Positions 14,947 to 22,935 of a stretch of 64,000 nt of DNA are shown in pieces; the stretch's first letter is position 1; each line of letters begins with the position of its first letter. Location: NCBI RefSeq assembly GCF_019083965.1, contig NZ_JAHRCY010000011.1:62001-126000 (forward strand), given 5' to 3'. A program made the position numbers and the translations under genes. The DNA comes from Catellatospora tritici. Its GTDB lineage: Bacteria > Actinomycetota > Actinomycetes > Mycobacteriales > Micromonosporaceae. The notes beneath the pieces are model-generated. The model did no database searches, was not told the origin of the DNA, and saw only the letters and a list, made by a program, of their open reading frames with translations.

Positions 14947-16785
14947 ATGAGCCACTACCAGAGCAACCTGCGGGATCTTGAGTTCAACCTGTTCGAGGTG
15001 TTCAAGACGCCGTTCGGTGAAGGACCGTTCGCGGAGGTCGATACCGACACCGCGCGCAGCGTGCTGAGCGAGATCGACCGCATGGCGCGCGTCGACCTGG
15101 CCGCCAGCTACGCCGACGCCGACCGCAACCCGCCGGTGTACGACCCGGCCACGTTCACCGTGAAGATGCCGGAGAGCTTCAAGCGCTCGTTCAAGACCTG
15201 GATGGACGCGGAGTTCTGGCGCCTGGACATGCCCGGCGACCTCGGTGGCAGCAACGCCCCGCGTACCTTGACCTGGGCCTTCGCCGAGCTGGTGCTGGGC
15301 TCCAACGCGCCGGTGTGGATGTTCGGCTCCGGACCGTCCTTCGCGCACGTGCTGTTCGTCGAGGGAACCGAGGAGCAGAAGGAGTGGGCCAAGCTCTTCG
15401 TCGAGAAGAAGTGGGGCTCGACCATGGTGCTGACCGAGCCCGACGCGGGCTCCGACGTCGGCGCCGGGCGCACCAAGGCGGTCAAGCAGGAGGACGGCTC
15501 CTGGCACATCGAGGGCGTGAAGCGCTTCATCACCTCGGGTGAGCACGACATGTCCGACAACATCATCCACTACGTGCTGGCGCGGCCCGAGGGCCACGCG
15601 GTCGGCACCAAGGGCCTGTCGCTGTTCGTGGTGCCGAAGTTCCACTTCGACCCGCAGACCGGCGAGCTGGGTGACCGCAACGGCGTCTTCGTCACCAACG
15701 TCGAGCACAAGATGGGCATCAAGGTCTCCACCACCTGCGAGACCACCTTCGGCGGGCATGGCGTCCCGGCCAAGGGCTGGCTGGTCGGCGAGGTGCACGA
15801 GGGCATCCGGCAGATGTTCCTCATCATCGAGAACGCCCGCATGATGGTCGGCACCAAGGCGATCGCGACCCTGTCGACCGGTTACCTGAACGCGCTGTCC
15901 TACGCCAAGGAGCGGGTGCAGGGCGCCGACCTGCTGCAGATGACGGACAAGACCGCCCCGCGCGTCACCATCACGCACCACCCGGACGTCCGACGCTCGC
16001 TGCTGCTGCAGAAGTCGTACGCCGAGGGCCTGCGCGCGCTGGTCGCCTACACCGCGTACTGGCAGGACCGGGTGAAGATCGCCGAGTTCGCCGGGGACGA
16101 GAAGGCGGCCGGGCGCGCCGCCAAGATCAACGATTTCCTGCTGCCGCTGGTCAAGGGCTGCGGCTCCGAGCGCGCATTCGAGATCCTGGGCAACGAGTCG
16201 CTGCAGACCTACGGCGGCTCCGGCTTCCTGCAGGACTACCCGCTGGAGCAGTACGTCCGCGACTCGAAGATCGACTCTCTGTACGAGGGCACCACCGCGA
16301 TCCAGAGCCTCGACCTGGTCTTCCGCAAGATCGTGCGGGACAACGGCCGCTCGCTGATGGCCGTCGCCGGTGAGATCCAGGAGTTCCTGAGCAACGAGAC
16401 CGGCAACGGTCAGCTCAAGGAGGAGCGCGCCGCCCTGGCCACCGCGCTCGGCGACGTGCAGGCGATGCTCGGCACGTTCACCGGCTGGCTGGCCGAGTCG
16501 CAGAGCGACGACCCGCGCTCGCTGTACAAGGTCGGCCTGCACTCCCGCCGCCTGCTGCTCGCCATCGGCGACCTGGTCGTCGGCTGGCTGCTGCTGCGCC
16601 GCGCCGACGTGGCCCTCAAGGCGCTGTCGGCCGAGCCGAACACCACTGACGCCACCTTCTACACCGGCGTCGTGGCCACCGCGCGGTTCTTCTCCCGCGA
16701 GGTGCTGCCGCGGCTCGGCTCCGACCGCCGCATCGTGGAGCTGGCCACGCTCGACGCCATGGACCTGGACGAAGCCGCCTTCTGA
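14947..16785 (+). CDS. fadE5: Acyl-CoA dehydrogenase, FadE5 orthologue
   Basis: 612 residues, with the same length and start (MSHYQSNLRDLEFNLFEV) as mycobacterial FadE5. Recognisable parts are the FAD/substrate segment WGSTMVLTEPDAGSDVGAGR, GVKRFITSGEHD, NVEHKMGIKVSTTCET, the central helical bundle with IENARMMVGTKAIATLSTGY, and IDSLYEGTTAIQSLDLVFRK containing the catalytic Glu. The extra C-terminal domain ends MDLDEAAF, as in FadE5. It catalyses the first step of beta-oxidation, alpha,beta-desaturation of acyl-CoA with FAD, on a broad chain-length range. It is monocistronic between its own operator boxes and a terminator. Confidence 0.95.
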   Translation: MSHYQSNLRDLEFNLFEVFKTPFGEGPFAEVDTDTARSVLSEIDRMARVDLAASYADADRNPPVYDPATFTVKMPESFKRSFKTWMDAEFWRLDMPGDLGGSNAPRTLTWAFAELVLGSNAPVWMFGSGPSFAHVLFVEGTEEQKEWAKLFVEKKWGSTMVLTEPDAGSDVGAGRTKAVKQEDGSWHIEGVKRFITSGEHDMSDNIIHYVLARPEGHAVGTKGLSLFVVPKFHFDPQTGELGDRNGVFVTNVEHKMGIKVSTTCETTFGGHGVPAKGWLVGEVHEGIRQMFLIIENARMMVGTKAIATLSTGYLNALSYAKERVQGADLLQMTDKTAPRVTITHHPDVRRSLLLQKSYAEGLRALVAYTAYWQDRVKIAEFAGDEKAAGRAAKINDFLLPLVKGCGSERAFEILGNESLQTYGGSGFLQDYPLEQYVRDSKIDSLYEGTTAIQSLDLVFRKIVRDNGRSLMAVAGEIQEFLSNETGNGQLKEERAALATALGDVQAMLGTFTGWLAESQSDDPRSLYKVGLHSRRLLLAIGDLVVGWLLLRRADVALKALSAEPNTTDATFYTGVVATARFFSREVLPRLGSDRRIVELATLDAMDLDEAAF

Positions 16786-16805
16786 CCCGTGCACCCATCC
16801 CGCAG

Positions 16806-16838
16806 AGCGCGGGCGGCGCCTCGAGCGCCGTCCGCGCT
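16806..16838 (+). terminator. Terminator of fadE5
   Basis: AGCGCGGGCGGCGC pairs with GCGCCGTCCGCGCT (one G-T pair) around CTCGA, 20 bases after the stop. Confidence 0.8.
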
Positions 16839-16927
16839 TCCCTCGTTCAGGGGTCCTGCGGCCCGATGGCGTCCGGGATCGCGGTGGTTGGGATGCGCGC
16901 GGTCGCCGCTTACGGCAAGCTGAGCAC

Positions 16928-17449
16928 ATGGCCCCGTTGTCTGGCGCCGTCGAGCGCCCGCGCACTCTGGTGCTTTTGCGCCATGCCAAGGCCGACCGGC
17001 CCGTCGGGATCCCCGACGCGGACCGGCCGTTGACCGACCGGGGGCACGCCGACGCGGCCGCCGCCGGAGCCTGGTTGGTCAGCCAGGAGTACGTACCAGA
17101 CCTGGTCCTCTGCTCCCCGTCTCGGCGAACCCGGCAGACCTGGCACTCCGTCGCCGTCGCGCTGTCGGGGGCGGGCTCGCCCACGGTCCACTACGAGCGA
17201 CCGATCTACGAGGGTTCGGCCGACGACCTGCTCGACGTGATCCGCGCCGCCGACCCCGCGTGCCGGACCGTGTTGCTGATCGGCCACAACCCTTCGATCT
17301 CACAGCTGTCGGCACAGCTCGACGCGGGTGGGGGCGAGGGCGACTCCGACGGCCTGCGCACCTGCGGTCTGGCCGTGCACGTGGTCGAGTCCGACTGGGC
17401 CACCCTGGACGCCGCGAAGCTGGCCACCGCGCACACCGCCCGCGCCTGA
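16928..17449 (+). CDS. SixA-like histidine phosphatase
   Basis: 173 residues. LVLLRHAKADRP carries the RHA/RHG catalytic His, LCSPSRRTRQTW the second Arg, YEGSADDLLDVI the catalytic acid and LIGHNPSISQL the second His, in the order found in SixA and short 2H-phosphatases. SixA dephosphorylates phosphohistidine on signalling or PTS proteins, but actinobacterial homologues have not all been assigned a substrate. It stands alone downstream of fadE5. Confidence 0.88.
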   Translation: MAPLSGAVERPRTLVLLRHAKADRPVGIPDADRPLTDRGHADAAAAGAWLVSQEYVPDLVLCSPSRRTRQTWHSVAVALSGAGSPTVHYERPIYEGSADDLLDVIRAADPACRTVLLIGHNPSISQLSAQLDAGGGEGDSDGLRTCGLAVHVVESDWATLDAAKLATAHTARA

Positions 17450-17512
17450 CAGAGGCCTTGCGCCGGTGGCCGATGATGGTCGACGTCGACCCATCCGGCC
17501 TCGGGGGAGCCT

Positions 17513-18316
17513 TTGCGTACGGATTCGATGTGCCTGCTGCTCAGCCTGCTCCTGTCGGTTCCCGCCGGCGGGGAGGCCAGGCCCGACCCGGGTGAACCCG
17601 CGCCGGTCTTCGTCGACAACACCGTCGCGTCGGGCTGCTCGGATGCGGGCACCGGCACCCAGGCCACGCCGTACTGCACGATCCGCGCGGCGCTGGCTGT
17701 GGCCCGGCCGGGCCTGACCATTCGCGTCAGGGGCCGTTTCGCGGAGCACGTGACCATCGACCGCTCCGGCGCCCCGGGCCAGCCCATCACCCTGCGGGGT
17801 GTCGCCGGTCCGGATGGGGCGACACCGCGCCTTGCCGGCCCGAACGCGGGGCTGACGATCTCCGGTGTGCACGACGTCGAGGTCGACGATCTGCAGGTGG
17901 ATATGCCGGCCACCGGTTCGGCCGGCCTCGACCTGCACGACAGCATCCGTCTGACGATGCGGCGGATACGTGTGGCGCAGCAGCCGCAGACCGGCTACCC
18001 CGAACTCGGCGCCGCTGCCGTCTTCCTGCGCGCCGTGACGGACTCGGAACTGCTCGAGTTGTCCGTGCGGGTTCACACCAAATCCATGATTGTGATGGTG
18101 GGACAGACCTCCCGGACGCACGTGACCACCTTCTCGCGGAAATCCGCCGGAGGACTGGGCGGCAGCCTCATGATCGTCGGGGATGACAACACGGTGACGG
18201 GAGTGGCCGCCGGGGTGGCCGGCCTGCCCAATTCCACGCAGCCGTGTGCCGACCTGCGGGCGACCGCACGGCAGGACCTCATCCTGCAGCTGCTCCGCGG
18301 CGACTGCCTGCTCTGA
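17513..18316 (+). CDS. Secreted right-handed parallel beta-helix protein
   Basis: 267 residues. TTG 17513 is chosen because GGGGGAG ends 4 nt before it; ATG 17528 is an alternative. The N-terminus is a signal peptide (MCLLLSLLLSVPAGGEA). The sequence then shows the FVDNTVASGCSDAGTGTQATPYCTIRAAL opening common to pectate-lyase-like beta-helix proteins, split across residues 33-60, and repeated short strands (GLTISGVHDVEVDDLQV, GLDLHDSIRLTMRRIRV). No catalytic residues can be assigned and the helix is short, so it may bind rather than cleave polysaccharide. Four Cys are spaced for disulfides. Confidence 0.7.
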   Translation: MRTDSMCLLLSLLLSVPAGGEARPDPGEPAPVFVDNTVASGCSDAGTGTQATPYCTIRAALAVARPGLTIRVRGRFAEHVTIDRSGAPGQPITLRGVAGPDGATPRLAGPNAGLTISGVHDVEVDDLQVDMPATGSAGLDLHDSIRLTMRRIRVAQQPQTGYPELGAAAVFLRAVTDSELLELSVRVHTKSMIVMVGQTSRTHVTTFSRKSAGGLGGSLMIVGDDNTVTGVAAGVAGLPNSTQPCADLRATARQDLILQLLRGDCLL

Positions 18317-18349
18317 CCGAATCACCGCGCCAGGTGCCACCGGCGGGCT

Positions 18350-18409
18350 GCAGTTTCGGGGAAACTGCAGCTTAATCGGCCAAGATTCGCGCACTTTCCC
18401 CGAAACTGT
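18350..18409. repeat. Dispersed inverted-repeat element, copy 3
   Basis: Left arm GCAGTTTCGGGGAAACTGC (18350-18368) and right arm GCGCACTTTCCCCGAAACTG (18390-18409). The loop contains CCAAGATTCG as in copy 1. This is one of the most symmetrical copies. It sits between the 3' ends of two convergent genes. Confidence 0.82.
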
Positions 18410-18422
18410 GGCGATCTTGCCG

Positions 18423-18469
18423 TGGCGGGTGGCGGGTGGCGGGTGGCGGGTGGCGGGTGGCGGGTGGCG
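18423..18469. repeat. Heptanucleotide tandem repeat (TGGCGGG)n
   Basis: Six complete copies of TGGCGGG (18423-18464) and a partial seventh end exactly where the hemolysin III stop codon begins (18470). A run of this kind is prone to slippage and would vary between strains. Confidence 0.9.
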
Positions 18470-19153
18470 TCAGGCAAAGAGGGCGAAGTAGATGGCGATG
18501 TGGTGGCAGATCGCGGCCACCAGCGTGCAGGCGTGGAAGAACTCGTGGTGCCCGAACACCTCCGGCCACGGGTTGGGTCGCCGCAGCGCGTAGAAGACCG
18601 CCCCGACGCTGTACGCGGCGCCGCCGACCAGCAGCAGGACCAGGGCGGTGACGCCGCCACGGTGCAGGATGTCAGGCAGCACGGCGACCGCGACCCAGCC
18701 CAGGGCCAGGTAGAGCGGGGCGGAGACCCAGCGCGGGGCGTGCGGCCAGATCAGCGACAGCACCGCGCCGCCGAGCGCGCCGCCCCAGACCAGCGCCAGC
18801 AGCAGCACCGCCTTGCCGCGGTCGAGCAGCAGCACGCAGAACGGCGTGTACGTCCCAGCGATGAAGATGAAGATCATGGCGTGGTCGAGGCGGCGCATCG
18901 TCTGGTAGCCGCGTTCGCTCCATACCCGGCGGTGGTAGAGCCCGCTGATGCCGAACAGCCCGCACACGGTCAGGCTGTAGATCGCGACGCTGGTCACCGG
19001 CCCGGTGCCGGGCCGGAAGGCGGCGATGGTCACCAGGACGACGCCGCAGACCAGGGCGACGAAGAAGGCGTACGCGTGGAGCCAGCCGCGCATACGCGGC
19101 TTGCCGAGGTCGACGGGGCGCAGACGTGGGGCGCGTGCGGCGGTGCCGGTCAT
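18470..19153 (-). CDS. Hemolysin III (TrhA/PAQR-type) seven-TM membrane protein
   Basis: 227 residues with seven hydrophobic helices. Family motifs include the FGISGLYHRR segment (first His), HAMIFIFIAGTYTPF and the C-terminal HHEFFHACTLVAAICHH, whose His residues line the metal site of the PAQR/hemolysin III fold. In bacteria TrhA-type proteins affect membrane lipid homeostasis, and the historic toxin name is misleading. A TTAC-type box lies 25 bp upstream of the start (see findings). Confidence 0.9.
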   Translation of the reverse strand: MTGTAARAPRLRPVDLGKPRMRGWLHAYAFFVALVCGVVLVTIAAFRPGTGPVTSVAIYSLTVCGLFGISGLYHRRVWSERGYQTMRRLDHAMIFIFIAGTYTPFCVLLLDRGKAVLLLALVWGGALGGAVLSLIWPHAPRWVSAPLYLALGWVAVAVLPDILHRGGVTALVLLLVGGAAYSVGAVFYALRRPNPWPEVFGHHEFFHACTLVAAICHHIAIYFALFA

Positions 19154-19177
19154 GGTCCTAGGTTACGGCGTCGTAGG

Positions 19178-19195
19178 TTACTTATCAGTAGGTAA
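19178..19195 (-). promoter_or_regulatory. TTAC-type box upstream of hemolysin III
   Basis: The minus strand reads TTACCTACTGATAAGTAA here. Its last 13 bases (TACTGATAAGTAA) resemble the fadE5 boxes TTACCGACSAGTAA. It lies in the 104-bp divergent gap with the pentapeptide gene. Weak candidate. Confidence 0.35.
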
Positions 19196-19257
19196 AGGCG
19201 TGAAGTCGATGACACCTAGACTTGACGCGCTGCCTAACCGGGCGAGAGGAGATCAGG

Positions 19258-20064
19258 GTGGAGCGGGCGGACCTGCGCGCCGACTGTGCGAACTGCTTCG
19301 GCCTGTGCTGCGTGGCCCTGCCGTTCACCGCCTCGTCCGACTTCGCGCTCACCAAGGACGCCGGACAGCCCTGTGCCAACCTGCGCCCGGACTTCCGCTG
19401 CGGCATCCACGCGCGGCTGCGCGACAGCGGCTTCACCGGCTGCACCGTGTACGACTGCTTTGGCGCGGGGCAGAAGACCTCCCAGGTCACCTTCGGCGGC
19501 CGCAGCTGGCGCGACGACCCGGCCACCGCCACCGCGATGTACGCCGCCTTCCCCGTCCAGCGACAACTGCACGAGCTGCTGTGGTATCTCGCCGACGCGC
19601 AGAACCTGGTCACCGAAGAGCCGCTGCGTACCGAGCTCGCCCGTGCCAACGCCGAGACGGAACAGCTCACCGAACAGGACGCGGAGACGCTGCTGGCCCT
19701 CGACGTCGCCGCGCACCGGGCGAAGGTCAACGCGCTCCTGGTCCGGGCCGGGGAACTGGCTCGCTCCGCCGTACGCCCGAAGCCGAAGGACCGCCGCGGC
19801 GCCGACCTGGTCGGCGCCCGTCTGCGCAACGCCGACCTGCGCGGGGTGAACCTGCGCGGCGCCTACCTCATCGGCGCCGACCTGCGCGGTGCCGACCTGC
19901 GCCGGGCCGAGCTGATCGGGGCGGACCTGCGCGGCGCCGACCTGCGCGGCGCCGACCTCAGCGAGGCCGTCTACCTCACCCAGTTCCAAGTCAACGCCGC
20001 CCGTGGCGACCGGTCCACCCGGCTGCCCGCCACGCTCAGCCGCCCGCCGCACTGGGCGAATTGA
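19258..20064 (+). CDS. Cys-rich domain fused to C-terminal pentapeptide repeats
   Basis: 268 residues from GTG 19258 (GAGAGGAG upstream). The N-terminal 75 residues are Cys-rich: ADCANCFGLCC, GQPCANL, FRCGIHARL and GCTVYDCFGAGQ give nine Cys in a spacing like YkgJ-type zinc/iron-binding domains. A helical middle follows (residues ~95-180). Residues 185-240 are a run of A(D/N)LXX pentapeptides (GADLRGADLRRAELIGADLR), enough for about two to three coils of a right-handed quadrilateral beta-helix. A metal-cluster module joined to a pentapeptide helix is uncommon. DNA mimicry or scaffolding are possibilities but not shown. Confidence 0.75.
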   Translation: MERADLRADCANCFGLCCVALPFTASSDFALTKDAGQPCANLRPDFRCGIHARLRDSGFTGCTVYDCFGAGQKTSQVTFGGRSWRDDPATATAMYAAFPVQRQLHELLWYLADAQNLVTEEPLRTELARANAETEQLTEQDAETLLALDVAAHRAKVNALLVRAGELARSAVRPKPKDRRGADLVGARLRNADLRGVNLRGAYLIGADLRGADLRRAELIGADLRGADLRGADLSEAVYLTQFQVNAARGDRSTRLPATLSRPPHWAN

Positions 20065-20104
20065 AACAACAGCCGGGCGCGGCCAAGCACTACTGTGACC
20101 TTCC

Positions 20105-20839
20105 ATGGATCTCAACGCTGATCTCGGGGAAGGCTTCGGCCGCTGGCAGCTCGGCGACGATGAAGCTCTGCTCGATGTCGTGACCAGCGCGAACGTCGCA
20201 TGTGGCTTCCACGCCGGGGACGCCGAGACGATGCGGCGCAGCTGCGCGTACGCCGCCCGGCGCGACGTCGCCGTCGGCGCCCAGGTCGGCTATCGCGACC
20301 TCGCCGGATTCGGGCGCCGGTTCATCGAGTACGACCTGAACCAGCTGCGCGACGAGCTCATCTACCAGGTCGGCGCCCTGCAGGCGCTGGCCGCCGTCGA
20401 AGGCGCCCGGGTCCGCTACCTCAAACCGCACGGTGCGCTCTACCACGCCGTCGCGCACGTCGACGCGATCGTCGAGGCTGCTCAGGCCACCGGTCTGCCG
20501 GTGCTCTGCGCCCCGGCCTCGCCGTTGGCGACCGCCGCCGGCGATGCCGTCGTCCCGACCTACGCCGAAGGCTTCGCCGACCGGGCATACCGGGCTGACG
20601 GGACGTTGCTGCCGCGGGGCAAGGCCGGGGCGGTCATCACCGACCAGGAGGAGGTGGTGGCCCGCGCGCTGCTGATGGTGGTCGACCAGCGGGTGATCGC
20701 ACTCGACGGGACGGTGCTGCCGCACGCGGTCGACTCGATCTGCCTGCACGGGGATACGCCAGGCGCGGTGGTGCTGGCGCGGGCCGTCCGGGCGGCTCTC
20801 GAAAACGCCGAGGTCCCGCTGACGCCGTTCATCCGCTGA
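20105..20839 (+). CDS. pxpA: 5-oxoprolinase subunit A (LamB/YcsF family)
   Basis: 244 residues. It begins MDLNADLGEGFG, the family N-terminus, and continues with SANVACGFHAGD, VGAQVGYRDLAGFGRR, YLKPHGALYH and SICLHGDTPGAV, all conserved in PxpA. PxpA with PxpB and PxpC opens 5-oxoproline to glutamate using ATP. The B and C subunits, usually adjacent, are absent here, so they must lie elsewhere or PxpA acts differently. It follows the pentapeptide gene by 40 bp. Confidence 0.93.
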   Translation: MDLNADLGEGFGRWQLGDDEALLDVVTSANVACGFHAGDAETMRRSCAYAARRDVAVGAQVGYRDLAGFGRRFIEYDLNQLRDELIYQVGALQALAAVEGARVRYLKPHGALYHAVAHVDAIVEAAQATGLPVLCAPASPLATAAGDAVVPTYAEGFADRAYRADGTLLPRGKAGAVITDQEEVVARALLMVVDQRVIALDGTVLPHAVDSICLHGDTPGAVVLARAVRAALENAEVPLTPFIR

Positions 20840-20880
20840 CACCGGCCCGGTCCGCGCCGGACCGGATTCCGATTTGACGT

Positions 20881-20922
20881 GACGGTGACCTATCCGGAGA
20901 ACATTCTGGATAGGCCACCGTC
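20881..20922. terminator. Bidirectional terminator between pxpA and the thioredoxin-NHL gene
   Basis: Stem GACGGTGACCTATCC pairs with GGATAGGCCACCGTC (one mismatch) around a 12-nt loop, between two convergent genes. Confidence 0.82.
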
Positions 20923-20960
20923 GGTGCTGCGTGCGGCGGCGGGTCGCCCCTCGGTGAGCG

Positions 20961-22781
20961 CTAGTCGGCGTCGAGGCCGCGCAGGATCAGGGGGAGGCGG
21001 GTGGTGCCCTCGGCGTCGATGACGATCGGGACGCCCCAGTCCTGGCGAGTCAGGTGGCACGCGGCGTGCTCGGCGTCGGCGTCGCACGTGGCCGCCTGTG
21101 CGACCACCTGCAGCACACCCCGTGTGACGGCCGGGTTCAGCACCAGGCGTCTGCTCAGGTCTGTGGTGACCCCACCGCCGTCGAGGAGCAACTCGGCCGG
21201 AGAGGCGGACACCTCCAGCCGGGTCGGGTCGCCGAAGCTGTTGTCGAGCTTCTGGCCGGGCGCGGGCGTGAAGATCACGTCGAGGGTGACCTCGCCCGGC
21301 GCCAACAGCGCCGGTGGGCGCTCGACCTTGTGGCGGCCGCCGTCGACGTACGCGGTGAGGGTCTGCGCGAGTCCGATCAGTCGGTGCGCGGCGGACTCGA
21401 CCACGAGCACGTTCCCGTCAGCGGTCGCCACGACGTCGCTGGGCTCGGCCAGGTTCCGTTCGACGGTCGACACCACGCCGTCGGCATACCGGCGCACCGC
21501 GCCGTTGTAGGTGTCGGCGATGAGCACCGAACCGTCCGCGAGCGCGCACACGCCGAGCGGGTGCTGCAGCAGCGCCTCGTCGGCGGAGCCGTCGACGTGG
21601 CCGAAGTCGAACAAGCCCTGGCCGACCGCCGTGTGCAGCACGCCGTCCTCGATCCAGCGCAGCGCGCTGGTCTCCGAGTCGGCCAGCCACAGCTTGCGGC
21701 CGTCGGGCGAGACGGACAGCCCGGAGGGCTGGGCCAGCCAAACGTCGGGCAGCGGGCCGTCGCGGAGAGCTTCGACGGTGGTGCCCGCGTACACCCCGAC
21801 GGTGCGCTTGACCGGGTCGAACCACCACAGGGTATGGGTGCCCGCCATCGCGACGATCACCTTGCCGTCGTAGTAGGCGACGTCCCAGGGCGAGGAGAGG
21901 TCGGTGGCGCGGGCGTCGTGGGCGTGGTCGTCCACGCTGGACCGCCACTGCCGTCCCGTGCCCGCGACCGTGGTGACGCTCCAGTCGGCGAGCTTCACGC
22001 CACGCAGCAGGTGGTTGACCGTGTCGGCGACGACGATGTCGTACCCGACGAGCTCGGCGACGGATTCGGGCAGCGTGCACATGCCCTGCGGCTCGGAGAA
22101 CGCGGCCCGCTCGGCGGTGCCGTCGGCCCGGCCGCGGCTGCCGGTGCCGATGCGCTGGGTGACCTGCGTCAGGTCGGCGTCGAGCACGGCCAGGCTGTGC
22201 CGGGCGGAGTCCGACACGAGCACCCGGCCGTCGGGCAACGGCAACGCCTTGCCGGGGAAGCGGAGCAGGGTGTCGGCAGGCGGTGGTGGCACGAACGGCC
22301 CGTCGCCGCGGTGCAGGGTGCCCTTGGCCTCGTGTTCGGCGATGAGCTGGTCGAGCAGCCGGACCAGGCCCTCGGCGTGTCCCTCCCCGGCCATCGACGC
22401 GACCACGTAACCCTCGGGGTCGACCACGGCCAGGGTCGGCCACGCCTTGGCGGCGTAGTGCTGCCAGGTGATCAGCTCGGGGTCGTCGAGCACCGGGTGG
22501 TCCACGCCGTACCGCTCGACGGCGGCGGCGAGGGCCTGCGGGTCGCGCTCGTGCTCGAACTTGGGCGAGTGCACCCCGATGACGACGAGCACGTCCGCGT
22601 ACCTCTGCTCCAGCGGGCGCAGCTCGTCGAGCACGTGCAGGCAGTTGATACAGCAGAAGGTCCAGAAATCGAGAAGTACGATTTTTCCGCGTATGTCCTT
22701 GAGGGTGAGCTCTCGGCCACCCGTGTTGAGCCAGCCCCGTCCGCGCAGCTCAGGTGCGCGTACCCGCGAGATCGTAGCCAT
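20961..22781 (-). CDS. Thioredoxin-like domain fused to NHL beta-propeller (NHLRC2-like)
   Basis: 606 residues from ATG 22781. Longer readings run through the repeat element and are rejected. Residues 1-150 are a thioredoxin fold of the TlpA/AhpC type with DFWTFCCINCLHVLDEL, in which CINC supplies a CxxC pair preceded by an extra Cys, and AWPTLAVVDPEGYV with the cis-Pro. Residues 180-500 contain NHL-type blades (SDSARHSLAVLDADL, VVADTVNHLLRGV, LADSETSALRWIEDG, IADTYNGAVRRYADG). The last 100 residues form a beta-rich domain. The architecture matches animal NHLRC2 and many actinobacterial homologues of unknown function. It probably acts in the cytosol, because no signal peptide is seen. Confidence 0.88.
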   Translation of the reverse strand: MATISRVRAPELRGRGWLNTGGRELTLKDIRGKIVLLDFWTFCCINCLHVLDELRPLEQRYADVLVVIGVHSPKFEHERDPQALAAAVERYGVDHPVLDDPELITWQHYAAKAWPTLAVVDPEGYVVASMAGEGHAEGLVRLLDQLIAEHEAKGTLHRGDGPFVPPPPADTLLRFPGKALPLPDGRVLVSDSARHSLAVLDADLTQVTQRIGTGSRGRADGTAERAAFSEPQGMCTLPESVAELVGYDIVVADTVNHLLRGVKLADWSVTTVAGTGRQWRSSVDDHAHDARATDLSSPWDVAYYDGKVIVAMAGTHTLWWFDPVKRTVGVYAGTTVEALRDGPLPDVWLAQPSGLSVSPDGRKLWLADSETSALRWIEDGVLHTAVGQGLFDFGHVDGSADEALLQHPLGVCALADGSVLIADTYNGAVRRYADGVVSTVERNLAEPSDVVATADGNVLVVESAAHRLIGLAQTLTAYVDGGRHKVERPPALLAPGEVTLDVIFTPAPGQKLDNSFGDPTRLEVSASPAELLLDGGGVTTDLSRRLVLNPAVTRGVLQVVAQAATCDADAEHAACHLTRQDWGVPIVIDAEGTTRLPLILRGLDAD

Positions 22782-22865
22782 GTGCGCAAGCCTAGCCAGC
22801 CCGGTCCAAACCCCTCCCGCCGACGCCACCCCGCGTCTTGGCCCTACGCGGGCAGGCCGGGGGTG

Positions 22866-22925
22866 GCAGTTTCGGGGAAACCGCTGGAATGGACGTGTGG
22901 ATAGGCGCACTTTCCCCGAAACTGC
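22866..22925. repeat. Dispersed inverted-repeat element, copy 4
   Basis: Left arm GCAGTTTCGGGGAAA (22866-22880), right arm GCGCACTTTCCCCGAAACTG plus C ending 22925, between two minus-strand genes 11 bp before the MFS stop. Confidence 0.8.
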
Positions 22926-22935
22926 GGCCTCGGCC

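Noticed and set aside
14911..17184. A 757-codon frame on the minus strand opposite fadE5
   Set aside because: It is complementary to FadE5, which matches its family along the whole length. The antisense product has shadow-type composition.
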